A DNA stretch of 64,000 bases from Spirosoma sp. 48-14. GTDB lineage: Bacteria; Bacteroidota; Bacteroidia; Cytophagales; Spirosomataceae. Made by a program: the position numbers and the translations under genes. The notes beneath the pieces are model-generated. The model was not told the origin of the DNA. It saw only the letters and a list, made by a program, of their open reading frames with translations, and did not search any database. The stretch is from positions 120,589 through 184,588 of the forward strand of contig NZ_MKUD01000003.1 in the NCBI RefSeq assembly GCF_001898575.1, in the 5' to 3' direction. Below are positions 25,612 to 34,013 of the stretch, piece by piece. Positions within the stretch are counted from its first letter, which is position 1. Each line of letters begins with the position of its first letter.

Positions 25612-27354
25612 ATGAATCGGCTTTGCCTTTATTTCTGTCTATCAACCATTTGGCTACTTGATCTCCCTCTGCATGGCCAGCAGATGGGCAAAGGGGATCG
25701 GATTACCGGGCCTAATTTTGCTACACGCAGCCCGGTATTAGGCCAACATGGTATGGTAGCCACCAGTCATCCACTGGCTACCCAGATCGGGCTGGATATA
25801 CTGAAACAAGGGGGTACGGCTATTGATGCTGCCATTGCTGCGAATGCGGCACTGGGTGTTGTCGAGCCCAATAACGGTGGCATCGGTGGCGATCTGTTTG
25901 CCATTGTCTGGTCGGCGAAGGATAAAAAATTGTACGGCCTGAATGCCAGTGGTCGGTCGCCAAAAGGGCTTACCTACGAAGCGTTGCAGAAACTACTGGG
26001 CGACAAAAAACAGCTTCCGCTTTATGGCCCTTTATCGGTTTCGGTACCGGGCGCGGTGGATGGGTGGTTTCAGTTACATCATCGGTTTGGTAAGTTACCC
26101 ATGCGCACTCTTCTAGCTCCCAGCATCCGCTACGCCCGCGAGGGGGCTCCCGTTCCACAGGTTATTGCTTACTCCTGGCAGGTAGCCGCTAACCGACTGG
26201 CGGCTAGTGAAGCTATCGTTCAGGAATTCAGCAACTTCCGCAAAACTTTCCTGATCAACGGCAAAGCGCCGGTTGAAGGGCAATTGTTTCGAAACCCCGA
26301 TCTGGCTACTACATACGAAAAAATTGCTGCGGGTGGCCGGGATGCTTTTTATAAGGGTAGCATTGCCGATGCCATTGATCGCTACGCGCAACGGGCTGGT
26401 ATATATATACGAAAAGCCGATTTAGCGGCTCATCAAAGTACGTGGGTCGATCCTGTTTCGGTGAATTACCGGGGCTATGATGTGTATGAATTACCGCCCA
26501 ATGGCCAGGGAATTTCGGTACTGGAAATGCTGAATATTCTGGAAGGGTATGACCTGAAAAAACTTGGCCATAACAGTGCCGATTACCTCCATCTACTCGT
26601 CGAAGCCAAAAAGTTAGCCTTTGAAGATCGAGCCAGGTACTATGCCGATCCCGATTTTGCCAGGGCCTCAACGAAATGGCTACTCACCAAAGAATACGCG
26701 GCCCAACGCCGGAAATTGATCGACCTAAAAAAAGCATCCGAACATCTGGACGCTGGCGACCCAGCCCTTCGTACCGGCGACACCGTTTACCTGACGGTCG
26801 CTGATGAGCAGGGGAATATCGTGTCGCTCATTCAAAGCAATATGCTGGAGTTTGGTAGTGGGCTGGTACCCGATAAGCTTGGCTTCGTTCTGCATAACCG
26901 GGGCACCAGTTTCAACCTGCAATCCGGCCATGCCAACGTCTACGCACCTGGCAAGCGACCATTCAATACTATTATACCCGGTTTCGTGCTGAAAAATGGA
27001 GAGCCATTTCTCAGCTTCGGGGTTATGGGAGGATCTATGCAGCCACAAGGCCATTTACAGGTATTGTGCAACATCATCGACTTTGGCATGAATGTACAGG
27101 AAGCGGGCGACGCTGCCCGATTTAGCCATTCGGGCAGTAGCGAACCGATTGGCACTCTTATGACGGATGGTGGCCGGCTGGCGCTGGAGAGTGGTATTGG
27201 TAAGGATGTTCGGGATGAACTGGAAAAACGGGGGCACCACCTGGCACCAACCGATTTCTTCGGTGGCTATCAGGCTATTCAATGGGATGCTGTTCATCGA
27301 ATCTATTGGGGAGCCTCCGAGATGCGGAAAGATGGGCAGGCGGCAGGGTATTAA
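25612..27354 (+). CDS. ggt: Gamma-glutamyltransferase
   Basis: A 580-residue periplasmic enzyme, starting at ATG 25612 with a signal peptide (an in-frame GTG lies at 25570). The protein is made as a pro-enzyme and cuts itself before the nucleophile threonine, here Thr391 in GDTVYLTVAD. Other blocks visible are the substrate region EPNNGGIGGDLF (about residues 85-96), GRSPKGLT, and LEFGSGLVPDKLGFVLHN plus GSMQPQGHLQV in the small subunit. The reaction is transfer or hydrolysis of the gamma-glutamyl group of glutathione and related peptides. The length and motifs are complete. Confidence 0.95.
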   Translation: MNRLCLYFCLSTIWLLDLPLHGQQMGKGDRITGPNFATRSPVLGQHGMVATSHPLATQIGLDILKQGGTAIDAAIAANAALGVVEPNNGGIGGDLFAIVWSAKDKKLYGLNASGRSPKGLTYEALQKLLGDKKQLPLYGPLSVSVPGAVDGWFQLHHRFGKLPMRTLLAPSIRYAREGAPVPQVIAYSWQVAANRLAASEAIVQEFSNFRKTFLINGKAPVEGQLFRNPDLATTYEKIAAGGRDAFYKGSIADAIDRYAQRAGIYIRKADLAAHQSTWVDPVSVNYRGYDVYELPPNGQGISVLEMLNILEGYDLKKLGHNSADYLHLLVEAKKLAFEDRARYYADPDFARASTKWLLTKEYAAQRRKLIDLKKASEHLDAGDPALRTGDTVYLTVADEQGNIVSLIQSNMLEFGSGLVPDKLGFVLHNRGTSFNLQSGHANVYAPGKRPFNTIIPGFVLKNGEPFLSFGVMGGSMQPQGHLQVLCNIIDFGMNVQEAGDAARFSHSGSSEPIGTLMTDGGRLALESGIGKDVRDELEKRGHHLAPTDFFGGYQAIQWDAVHRIYWGASEMRKDGQAAGY

Positions 27355-27475
27355 TTGAATACCTACCACAAAGCGACAATTCCCCACAATAACTGTGGAA
27401 AAATAGTACCACTCTGACATTTATCAATCAATACCCTGCTGATTATCACCACATGGCACAGATTTAGATACCATC

Positions 27476-27505
27476 ATTGTTAATCATTTAATTTACATTA
27501 ACAAT
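27476..27505. promoter_or_regulatory. Inverted repeat 9 bases upstream of the yciF-like start
   Basis: A perfect 9-bp inverted repeat, ATTGTTAAT (27476-27484) and ATTAACAAT (27497-27505), with a 12-base spacer, ends just before the ATG at 27514. It could be an operator for a stress regulator or a weak mRNA stem that masks the start. The A/T-rich context makes chance possible. Confidence 0.4.
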
Positions 27506-27513
27506 AAAGTGAT

Positions 27514-28152
27514 ATGGCCTCTTTAGGAGAACGAATTGCGAGTTTTTTCAGTGGAAACGACTCCACTGCTGATGAAGGGCTACGTGACCTGTTTATCACT
27601 AACCTGAAAAGTGTATACTATGCTGAAAAGCGAGCAGTCGATGCATTAGCACATCAGGCTGAAGCCAGCACAACCGACGAAGTAGGTAATGCTTTTGCCT
27701 ATCATGAGGAGGTAAGCCGAAAACAGGTTGAACGACTGGAAGAGATATTCCGAATTATCGGCATTAGGGCCGAGGAACATAGATCAGCAGCAATCGACGG
27801 ATTAATCCACGATGCTCAATGGGTTATTGACAATACAGAATCAGGCTCGCTTACCCGCGATGCCGGACTGATTATTGCCGCACAGGCTATCGAACATTAT
27901 GAAATCGCTATCTATGGCTCCTTACTAACGCTGGCTCATGTGCTTGATTTTACGCAATCGGCCGAACTGCTGGCGATGACACTGGAAGAAGAAAAGGAAA
28001 CCGACCGGAAATTGACAATCCTGGCCGAATCGTTCATCAATAAAGGCTCTAAGGAAGAAGAGGAACATCACCCAGGCAGCCATCATGCGGGTATCCATTC
28101 CACATCCAGCGCTGGTACGAATGTTACCCTGGGCGGCCCACTGGGCGTATAA
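27514..28152 (+). CDS. YciF-like ferritin-fold protein (DUF892)
   Basis: A 212-residue cytosolic four-helix protein. The family signature is LRDLFITNLKSVYYAEKRAVDALAHQAEAS (about residues 23-52), AFAYHEEVSRKQVERLEEIF (about 61-80), DAGLIIAAQAIEHYEIAIYG (about 116-135) and LEEEKETDRKLT (about 157-168). The Glu and His residues in helices 1, 3 and 4 fit the di-metal site of ferritin-like proteins. YciE/YciF proteins are stress-inducible and their chemistry is unclear. The C-terminal 30 residues are a low-complexity His/Gly/Ser tail. A strong terminator follows. Confidence 0.93.
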   Translation: MASLGERIASFFSGNDSTADEGLRDLFITNLKSVYYAEKRAVDALAHQAEASTTDEVGNAFAYHEEVSRKQVERLEEIFRIIGIRAEEHRSAAIDGLIHDAQWVIDNTESGSLTRDAGLIIAAQAIEHYEIAIYGSLLTLAHVLDFTQSAELLAMTLEEEKETDRKLTILAESFINKGSKEEEEHHPGSHHAGIHSTSSAGTNVTLGGPLGV

Positions 28153-28174
28153 GCAATTGTATAATGGATTTTCG

Positions 28175-28211
28175 CCGGGAATACGAGTTTACTCGTATTC
28201 CCGGTTTTTTT
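28175..28211 (+). terminator. Rho-independent terminator after the yciF-like gene
   Basis: A perfect 14-bp stem (28175-28188 with 28191-28204, CCGGGAATACGAGT) with a two-base gap is followed by a run of seven T. It ends the yciF-like transcript just before the convergent toxin gene. Confidence 0.9.
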
Positions 28212-28218
28212 ACGCTTA

Positions 28219-28631
28219 TTAATCTTCGGAAATCATATCTAAGAAGTCAGTTAAAGAAACAATGTTGACTTTAGGAAATACAAGTCTCTTCATCACACGG
28301 AAATGACTATCATTCGTAATCAGATAATCTGCCCCAGCCGCAATAGCAACATCTACAAACTTATTATCGTCCGGGTCTTCTTCAATAAGCTGCCAGTTGT
28401 AATAAGCTTCCTGAAATAATGTATTGGGGGCAAGTGTCAGAATAGTCAGCACTAGATCAGCCGTTTGTACCGAATATTTTTCAATTAGCTTTTCGCCATA
28501 TTCCGTCAAAATTTCATTACTGACTACCCACTCAAGCTTTTCACGCTCAAATAGTCGATAAAGTTTTAATATGAGCTACGAGGAGAGATAGACGTTAAAA
28601 GACAATTTGTATCGACAACAATCCGTAACAT
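28219..28631 (-). pseudogene. PIN-domain toxin (COG1569 type) with a single-base frameshift
   Basis: The last 96 codons (28219-28509) encode the back part of a PIN nuclease: VSNEILTEYGEKL upstream of the cut, then DPDDNKFVDVAIAAGADYLITND, whose Asp residues fit the active site. ATG 28631, overlapping the antitoxin stop, opens a second frame reading MLRIVVDTNCLLTSISPRSSY, the classic N-terminus with the first catalytic Asp (VDTN). This frame stops at about 28570. Restoring one T in the A/T run near 28563-28570 joins the halves into an uninterrupted PIN protein of about 138 residues. The break lies at a homopolymer, so a sequencing error is possible. An intact protein would be a ribonuclease toxin. 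Confidence 0.8.
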
Positions 28632-28855
28632 CAGGAGTTCTCATTTAACATATTGTCAAAATCGGCCTGTGTATAGCTGCGCTCAACTACAGCTAGTTCT
28701 ACTTCATCCTTCAATCGCTCTGAATAATACTGAACCAATACGCGCTTTAATTCAAGCACTTGGTCATCAGTCATTTCTCGATTAAAAAGTCGGAGTAAAC
28801 TAACTTGTAATGGATTTAATCGTCCAGAAGGCATTGATAAAGCAGACTGTTCCAT
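28631..28855 (-). CDS. Antitoxin partner of the PIN toxin
   Basis: A 74-residue, acidic small protein. Its TGA overlaps the ATG of the PIN toxin by one base (TGATG), the classic organisation of toxin-antitoxin pairs. No DNA-binding motif is obvious; the sequence is Leu/Glu rich (DQVLELKRVLVQYYSERLKDEVE) with an acidic C-terminal tail (SYTQADFDNMLNE) that could wrap the toxin. The antitoxin role is inferred from gene order. If the toxin is truly broken, this would be an orphaned antitoxin. Confidence 0.75.
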   Translation of the reverse strand: MEQSALSMPSGRLNPLQVSLLRLFNREMTDDQVLELKRVLVQYYSERLKDEVELAVVERSYTQADFDNMLNENS

Positions 28856-29024
28856 GGCGATCTTTTTTTAGTAGTACGAGTAAAACCACAAAATATTCTG
28901 TAACGTTTCATAACCGATTTCATGAGCCTCCCGATCAACTTTATTACGCTTACCGCTCTTCCAAATTTGAGCATCGACTTTTCGGCTTTTTAGTAGCTTG
29001 CACGTATTCTTAGTCATAATCAGT

Positions 29025-30923
29025 ATGCGAATCAGTCCATTTGCCTTCAGGAAACCGTTGATGGCTACTTTGTTGATAGCCACCAGCGTAGGCCTTATGC
29101 AGGCCCAGAGTTTATATATGCCACGAAATATCAAACAGGCATACCAGAAAGGCACCCGCTCGATGGATGGAAAGCCCGGCAAAAACTACTGGCAAAACTC
29201 GGCCCGGTATGCTATCACTGTTACGGCAACGCCACCCAATCGGACAATTCGGGGAACGGAAGACATCACCTATACAAACAACAGTCCCGATACACTTACT
29301 ATCCTCGTTTTTAAGCTCTTTCTCAATAGTCATCAACCGGGTGCCATCCGACAGGCCCCAGCCTCGCCCGATTACCTGACATCGGGTATACACATCGACC
29401 GTTATGCAGAAAACGGGGCTACCAAAAACTGGCGGGATGCTGGTACGGCTACCTGGCGGCAGGTTGTTCTGACTAAACCACTGATGCCCCACGATTCTGT
29501 AAAACTTTCCTTCGACTGGCACTTCGATATATCGCTGGAAAGTAATCGGGAAGGTATGCTCGACTCAACGACGTTCTTTCTGGCGTATTTCTATCCGCGC
29601 ATAGCAGTTATGGACGACTATTACGGCTGGGATCGTACCACGTTTACCGAAGCACAGGAGTTTTACAATGACTTCAACGACTATACGCTCACCGTCAATG
29701 TTCCTAAAGACTACGTAGTTTGGGCAACGGGCGATTTACAGAATGCCGCCGAGGTATTACAACCCGCTTTCGCTAAACGCCTGAATGAGTCGATGACTAC
29801 CGATTCGGTTATGCATATAGCCACGCTGGCTGATATGACGGGCGGGAAGGTCACGGCTCAGCAGGCCGTTAACAGTTGGAAATGGAAAGCGAGTAATGTA
29901 CCGGATATGGCGCTGTGTATCAGTAACCACTACGTTTGGGATGCATCCAGTGTGGTAGTCGATAAAAAGACGAACCGACGGGCTAGTGTGCAGGCGGCTT
30001 TTCTGGATAACGCGGCCGACTTTCACCAGATGGTTCGCTTCGGACGGCATGCACTCGACTGGTTTTCGAACAACCTTCCCGGCGTTCCGTATCCTTATCC
30101 GAAAACAACCATCGTGCAGGGGTTTGCCGATATGGAATACCCGATGCTGGTCAACGACAGCAGCACGCCCGATCTGAATTTTTCGCGCTTCGTGGCCGAG
30201 CATGAGCTGGCCCATACCTGGTTCCCATTTTACATGGGTGTCAACGAAACCCGCTACGGCTTTATGGATGAAGGCTGGACTACTGCCTTCGAATACCTCA
30301 TTAGTCAGGCCGATCTGGGATACGAGCAGGCGACGAAAAACTTCCTGAATTTCCGGGTCAATAGCTGGATCAAAGACCCATCGGCCGAGCAGGATCTACC
30401 CATCATCACGCCCGCTAACATCCTGAGTGGGGCAGCGCTCGGCAACAACGAATACGGTAAAGCGGCACTGGGCTATTTAGCCCTCAAGGATTTACTCGGC
30501 GATGTCGAATTCAAAAAAAGCCTGCACACGTTTATCGACCGCTGGCATGGGAAGCACCCAACCCCCTGGGACATGTTTTTCAGCTTCAACAGCTCATCTG
30601 GCAAAGACCTCAACTGGTTCTGGAATAACTGGTTCTTCAGCCATAATTACATCGACCTGGCCATTCAGAAGGTAGAATCGTCAGCATCACAGGTAACCAT
30701 TACCCTACAAAACATCGGTGGATTTGCCGTACCAGTGGATATAGTGGTCACCTTTGCCGATGGTACAAAGGAAACTTTCCATCAGACTCCAGCTATCTGG
30801 CAGGCTAATCAGAAACAGGCTATGGTCAAGCTCCCAATTAAGAAGAAACTTCAGTCGGTGAACTTAACGGGTGGTGTGTTTATGGATGCGGATGCGAAAA
30901 ATAATAGTTGGCCAGCCCATTGA
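29025..30923 (+). CDS. M1-family metallopeptidase (aminopeptidase)
   Basis: A 632-residue zinc peptidase. ATG 29025 (nine codons inside the open frame) starts a signal peptide ending LMQAQ. The zinc site is complete: His393-Glu394 and His397 in HELAHTWFP with Glu416 18 residues later in GFMDEGW. FADMEYPML (about residues 367-375) sits where M1 enzymes have the GxMEN exopeptidase motif, here altered to DMEYP. The N-terminal beta-domain and the C-terminal part fit bacterial exported aminopeptidases. Its last 44 bases overlap the convergent N-acetyltransferase gene. Confidence 0.92.
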   Translation: MRISPFAFRKPLMATLLIATSVGLMQAQSLYMPRNIKQAYQKGTRSMDGKPGKNYWQNSARYAITVTATPPNRTIRGTEDITYTNNSPDTLTILVFKLFLNSHQPGAIRQAPASPDYLTSGIHIDRYAENGATKNWRDAGTATWRQVVLTKPLMPHDSVKLSFDWHFDISLESNREGMLDSTTFFLAYFYPRIAVMDDYYGWDRTTFTEAQEFYNDFNDYTLTVNVPKDYVVWATGDLQNAAEVLQPAFAKRLNESMTTDSVMHIATLADMTGGKVTAQQAVNSWKWKASNVPDMALCISNHYVWDASSVVVDKKTNRRASVQAAFLDNAADFHQMVRFGRHALDWFSNNLPGVPYPYPKTTIVQGFADMEYPMLVNDSSTPDLNFSRFVAEHELAHTWFPFYMGVNETRYGFMDEGWTTAFEYLISQADLGYEQATKNFLNFRVNSWIKDPSAEQDLPIITPANILSGAALGNNEYGKAALGYLALKDLLGDVEFKKSLHTFIDRWHGKHPTPWDMFFSFNSSSGKDLNWFWNNWFFSHNYIDLAIQKVESSASQVTITLQNIGGFAVPVDIVVTFADGTKETFHQTPAIWQANQKQAMVKLPIKKKLQSVNLTGGVFMDADAKNNSWPAH

Positions 30924-31758
30924 CCGGAGTTCGGAAACTAGAATCACTGGCCTGTATGGCAAACAACAGGACTTCGGGACGGAGGGCGTAAATGTCCCAA
31001 CTCATCCGAATGCCGAAGTAAGTTTCCAGCAGATACTCAAAGTCATCCGCATCATCGACAGGTTGTTCAGTTACCCGGCTCTGCTCTGTAATTTTCAATT
31101 TGTCGTCGGTAAGGGTAATCCGGCCGTTTGGCGTTACGAGCGTACAAAGCATATTCTGCGTAAAGTAGGATGCCGATGACGTTTGATGATAGCGGCACAT
31201 ACTTCTGAAGTCGGTCAGTTGCCGCGAAATGGTAGTAAAAAGGTAGGCAGGAGCCCAGTTACCCGTTTCATTCTGATGCTGAACGACCCAGTAGTCGGCA
31301 TTGTAGGACGTGATTGTGTATTGACCCGTCCGATCTTCCTGAATCTTACCGGGTTGAATAGCTATTGGGTAAAGTGGAAACCGACGACCAAACCCTACAT
31401 CGACCAGCCAGTCGATACCGTTCAGATGAACGATAATGGCTGCATGATCGAACTCATCGTTAAATCCTTTTCCCGATTCATAGACCTGCCCCGACACCAG
31501 TTTAGCTGAAAAGCCAATTGCCTGGAGCAATTCGCAGAAAAGGCCGTTCAGTTCGTAACAAAACCCGCCACGTTTTTTTGTAATGAGCTTAATAAACAGG
31601 GCATCGGTATCCAGCACAATATCCCGGCCATAGTGAATGTCCAGGTTTTCGAGGGGTATGGTTAGCAGATGCTGGTAGTGTAGATTTCGTAGCGTTTCAA
31701 GCGAAACGTCTACGGGGCCAGCGTAGTGGATTCGGGTTAGGTAAGCGTTGACGTTCAT
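30880..31758 (-). CDS. nat: Arylamine N-acetyltransferase
   Basis: A 292-residue cytosolic enzyme that moves an acetyl group from acetyl-CoA to arylamines, hydrazines or similar amines. The catalytic triad is Cys67 in RGGFCYELN, His105 in FDHAAIIV and Asp120 in VDVGFG, all in the family positions. The LLTIPLENLDIHYG block (about 31-44) is also diagnostic. It ends inside the 3' end of the M1 peptidase gene (convergent overlap 30880-30923). An inverted repeat stands 22 bases upstream of its start. Confidence 0.95.
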   Translation of the reverse strand: MNVNAYLTRIHYAGPVDVSLETLRNLHYQHLLTIPLENLDIHYGRDIVLDTDALFIKLITKKRGGFCYELNGLFCELLQAIGFSAKLVSGQVYESGKGFNDEFDHAAIIVHLNGIDWLVDVGFGRRFPLYPIAIQPGKIQEDRTGQYTITSYNADYWVVQHQNETGNWAPAYLFTTISRQLTDFRSMCRYHQTSSASYFTQNMLCTLVTPNGRITLTDDKLKITEQSRVTEQPVDDADDFEYLLETYFGIRMSWDIYALRPEVLLFAIQASDSSFRTPVNGLANYYFSHPHP

Positions 31759-32074
31759 CGATGTTGTTTTATGGTTTTTTGAACCGCAAGGACGCTAAGG
31801 CGCAACGAATCAATTAGTAATAATTCGTTGCGCCTTAGCGTCCTTGCGGTTCAACATTGTGTGTTTGAGGATTTATCACAATGCAAATTAGGTTTCTCCG
31901 AGACGGTTGTCTATCCCGTATTGCCTGAAGTGTATGAATCGTTGGTTCAACTGCCCAATTACGTTATTCAGACGTAGCCGCTATCAATTAAAGAAAACCT
32001 AACAATATTTCCGATGGTGGAACAATCGGAAACGTCTGAGCGTCTATACAGATAAGTACCTCCCTTCTGAGCGA
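31759..32074. other. 316-base intergenic region with a perfect hairpin and a possible gene remnant
   Basis: Between the divergent nat and bcr-like genes. It contains the perfect 30-bp inverted repeat at 31781-31852. Immediately after it, a 38-codon open stretch (31861-31977, GTG start) reads like a protein end (FSETVVYPVLPEVYESL), perhaps a decayed gene. No clear promoter box is visible in the rest. Confidence 0.5.
31781..31852. repeat. Perfect 30-bp inverted repeat, GAACCGC..GGACGC family (copy 2)
   Basis: Arms 31781-31810 and 31823-31852 are exact reverse complements with a 12-base spacer. The arm is a chain of similar short units (GAACCGCAA, GGACGCTAA, GGCGCAACG). The outer half matches the element at 14945-15010. 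It lies between divergent genes, so it is not simply a terminator. Confidence 0.95.
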
Positions 32075-33310
32075 ATGACTCGCCGACAGCATTTTGTTAT
32101 CATCCTGATTCTGGGCACGTTGTCCACGATCAGTCCATTTTCCATCGACATGTATTTGCCGGGCTTTCCAGCTATTGCCCGCGATCTGCATACGTCTATT
32201 GCTCAGGTTCAGTTATCACTAACGGCCTACCTGATTGGTATCTCGGTCGGCCAACTTCTCTATGGTCCACTTCTGGACCGATTCGGGCGTAAGCTCCCTT
32301 TGTATGCGGGTCTGGCGGTGTATGTTCTGGCATCCTTTGGCTGCGCAATGGCTACTTCTATCGAAACGCTGATTGCGATGCGGCTCATTCAGGCGCTGGG
32401 TGGCTGTGTAGGTCTGGTAGCTGCTCAGGCACTGGTTCGCGATCTGTTTCCAGTTAATCAGATTGCTCAGATTTTCTCGTTGCTCATTCTGGTTGTGGCC
32501 GTTTCGCCAATGATAGCCCCTACTGTAGGCGGATATGCTTCTGAACTACTCGGCTGGCACTCCATCTTCATCATTCTGGCCGTCATTACGGTGCTGATTC
32601 TGGTCAGTTCTTACTTTGCTTTACCAGATGGCAAACCCGCCGACCCATCGCTTTCTCTGCGGCCCAAAGCGGTATTAGGCAGTTTTCTGATGGTATTGAA
32701 GCAACCGCAATTTCTGACCTATGCCCTGGTAGGTGGCGTTGCCACAGCCGCTCCGTTTGCTTATCTGGCGGGTTCCTCCGACGTGTTCATCAATATCTAC
32801 CATACGAGTCCCCAGGAGTACGGCTGGATATTTGCGTTTTTGTCCATCGCGGTTATCGCGCCCACTCAGTTGAACCGCCTTTTTCTGAAACGATTTACCA
32901 GTGAGCAGATCATTTTCGCTACCCTACTCTATCAATCGGTTATTGGGCTGATTATGGTATTTGGGACCTGGGCAGGCTGGTATGGCCAATACGGACTCAT
33001 TACAATATTGTTCCTGTTTCTGTGCGGTCAGAATATAACGGGGCCTAATGCCTCGGCCCTTTCGCTGGCACCGTTTGAACGCCATGCCGGTAGTGCGGCC
33101 GCCCTTATGGGTAGTTTTCGTATGGGAATTGGTGCCTGCGTTTCGGGAGCTGTAAGCTTTTTCCACAACAACACCGCCATTCCGATGGTCAGTGTCATGA
33201 CAGCCTGCGTGGTCAGTAGCTTATTTATCCTTCTGCTGGGCAGCCAGGCAATCAAACATCGACGCAGACGAACGGATGTTGATGAGCCGATGGCCGAAGT
33301 AATGCTCTGA
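32075..33310 (+). CDS. Bcr/CflA-type drug:H+ antiporter (MFS)
   Basis: A 411-residue exporter with twelve hydrophobic segments. The opening LSTISPFSIDMYLPGFPAIA (about residues 16-35) is the signature of the Bcr/CflA drug-resistance subfamily, followed by the MFS A-motif YGPLLDRFGRKLP (about 62-74) and the helix 4 segment MRLIQALGGCVG (about 105-116). Such proteins expel bicyclomycin, chloramphenicol and similar compounds; the actual substrate here is unknown. The last 20 residues are a polar tail. A terminator follows the stop. Confidence 0.93.
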   Translation: MTRRQHFVIILILGTLSTISPFSIDMYLPGFPAIARDLHTSIAQVQLSLTAYLIGISVGQLLYGPLLDRFGRKLPLYAGLAVYVLASFGCAMATSIETLIAMRLIQALGGCVGLVAAQALVRDLFPVNQIAQIFSLLILVVAVSPMIAPTVGGYASELLGWHSIFIILAVITVLILVSSYFALPDGKPADPSLSLRPKAVLGSFLMVLKQPQFLTYALVGGVATAAPFAYLAGSSDVFINIYHTSPQEYGWIFAFLSIAVIAPTQLNRLFLKRFTSEQIIFATLLYQSVIGLIMVFGTWAGWYGQYGLITILFLFLCGQNITGPNASALSLAPFERHAGSAAALMGSFRMGIGACVSGAVSFFHNNTAIPMVSVMTACVVSSLFILLLGSQAIKHRRRRTDVDEPMAEVML

Positions 33311-33316
33311 AAGGAC

Positions 33317-33353
33317 AAGCTCCCGAACAGTTAAAACGTTCGGGAGCTTTTGT
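33317..33353. terminator. Hairpin terminator between bcr-like gene and lipoprotein gene
   Basis: A perfect 12-bp stem (33317-33328 with 33338-33349, core AGCTCCCGAAC) with a nine-base loop, followed by T-rich sequence. It lies between convergent genes and could serve both. Confidence 0.8.
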
Positions 33354-33378
33354 TCAATACCACACTAAATCTCTCTCC

Positions 33379-33834
33379 TTAATTCTTCACCTGGACGGGT
33401 AAATCTTCAAGCTGGGCGTAGCTGAGTTTCCAGCTATTGTCAGACCCTTTTTTCCAGAGCAGAATGTAGTTTCCCTCGCCGTAGGCATGGGGGTCTTTTG
33501 GGTTCAACGGCAATACATCGACCGAGAAAGTGCCGGCTTCGTAAGCGGTTTGTGTATCGGTGCCTGAACTAACCACATTCGTTTTCAGGTCAGATAGCGT
33601 GGGTAAAGTTTCACGTACCCATTTATCCGCTACTTCCCCTTTCCCTTTGAAATGGGTGTTGCCCTGCAGAAAATGGGCGTCGTCGGCCAGAAATGAGATT
33701 ATCTTAGACGAGTCCTTATTATTCCAGGCGTCAATAAACTGCCGATTAAGATCCTGAATATTGACCGTTTCGCCGGACTTTGAACAGGAAGAGAACAGCA
33801 CAACTGCGAGCAGTGCACAACTAAAAGCTTTCAT
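33379..33834 (-). CDS. NTF2-like (DUF4440/SnoaL-type) lipoprotein
   Basis: A 151-residue lipoprotein. ATG 33834 is preferred because it starts a lipoprotein signal with a lipobox at LFSSCSK (Cys about residue 17); the frame opens at 33897. The mature domain shows the DUF4440 pattern: IQDLNRQFIDAWNNKDSSKIISFLADDAHF (N-terminal helix pair and first strand), then AGTFSVDV and the terminal GNYILLWKKGSDNSWKL strand. Exported members are common in Bacteroidota; a ligand is unknown. Confidence 0.88.
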   Translation of the reverse strand: MKAFSCALLAVVLFSSCSKSGETVNIQDLNRQFIDAWNNKDSSKIISFLADDAHFLQGNTHFKGKGEVADKWVRETLPTLSDLKTNVVSSGTDTQTAYEAGTFSVDVLPLNPKDPHAYGEGNYILLWKKGSDNSWKLSYAQLEDLPVQVKN

Positions 33835-34013
33835 AACATAACGTTTTTTAGGTGAATGATGCATCAGGTACGCTGGCTGACCAGGCAGGCCAGCCAATTA
33901 TGTACATGACCGATAAACTGCCTATTTCCAATGAATTAGGCATGACCGAACGTGGTTAGGAGTTGGTCTTTTCTGACAACTCCTAACCCTGCCCTACTGT
34001 TTTTGACGAAAGC

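Noticed and set aside
28868..29017. 49-codon basic open frame 12 bases upstream of the antitoxin
   Set aside because: It starts seven bases from the start of the divergent M1 peptidase, leaving no room for its own promoter, and has no recognisable family. It could still be a third member of the toxin-antitoxin operon.
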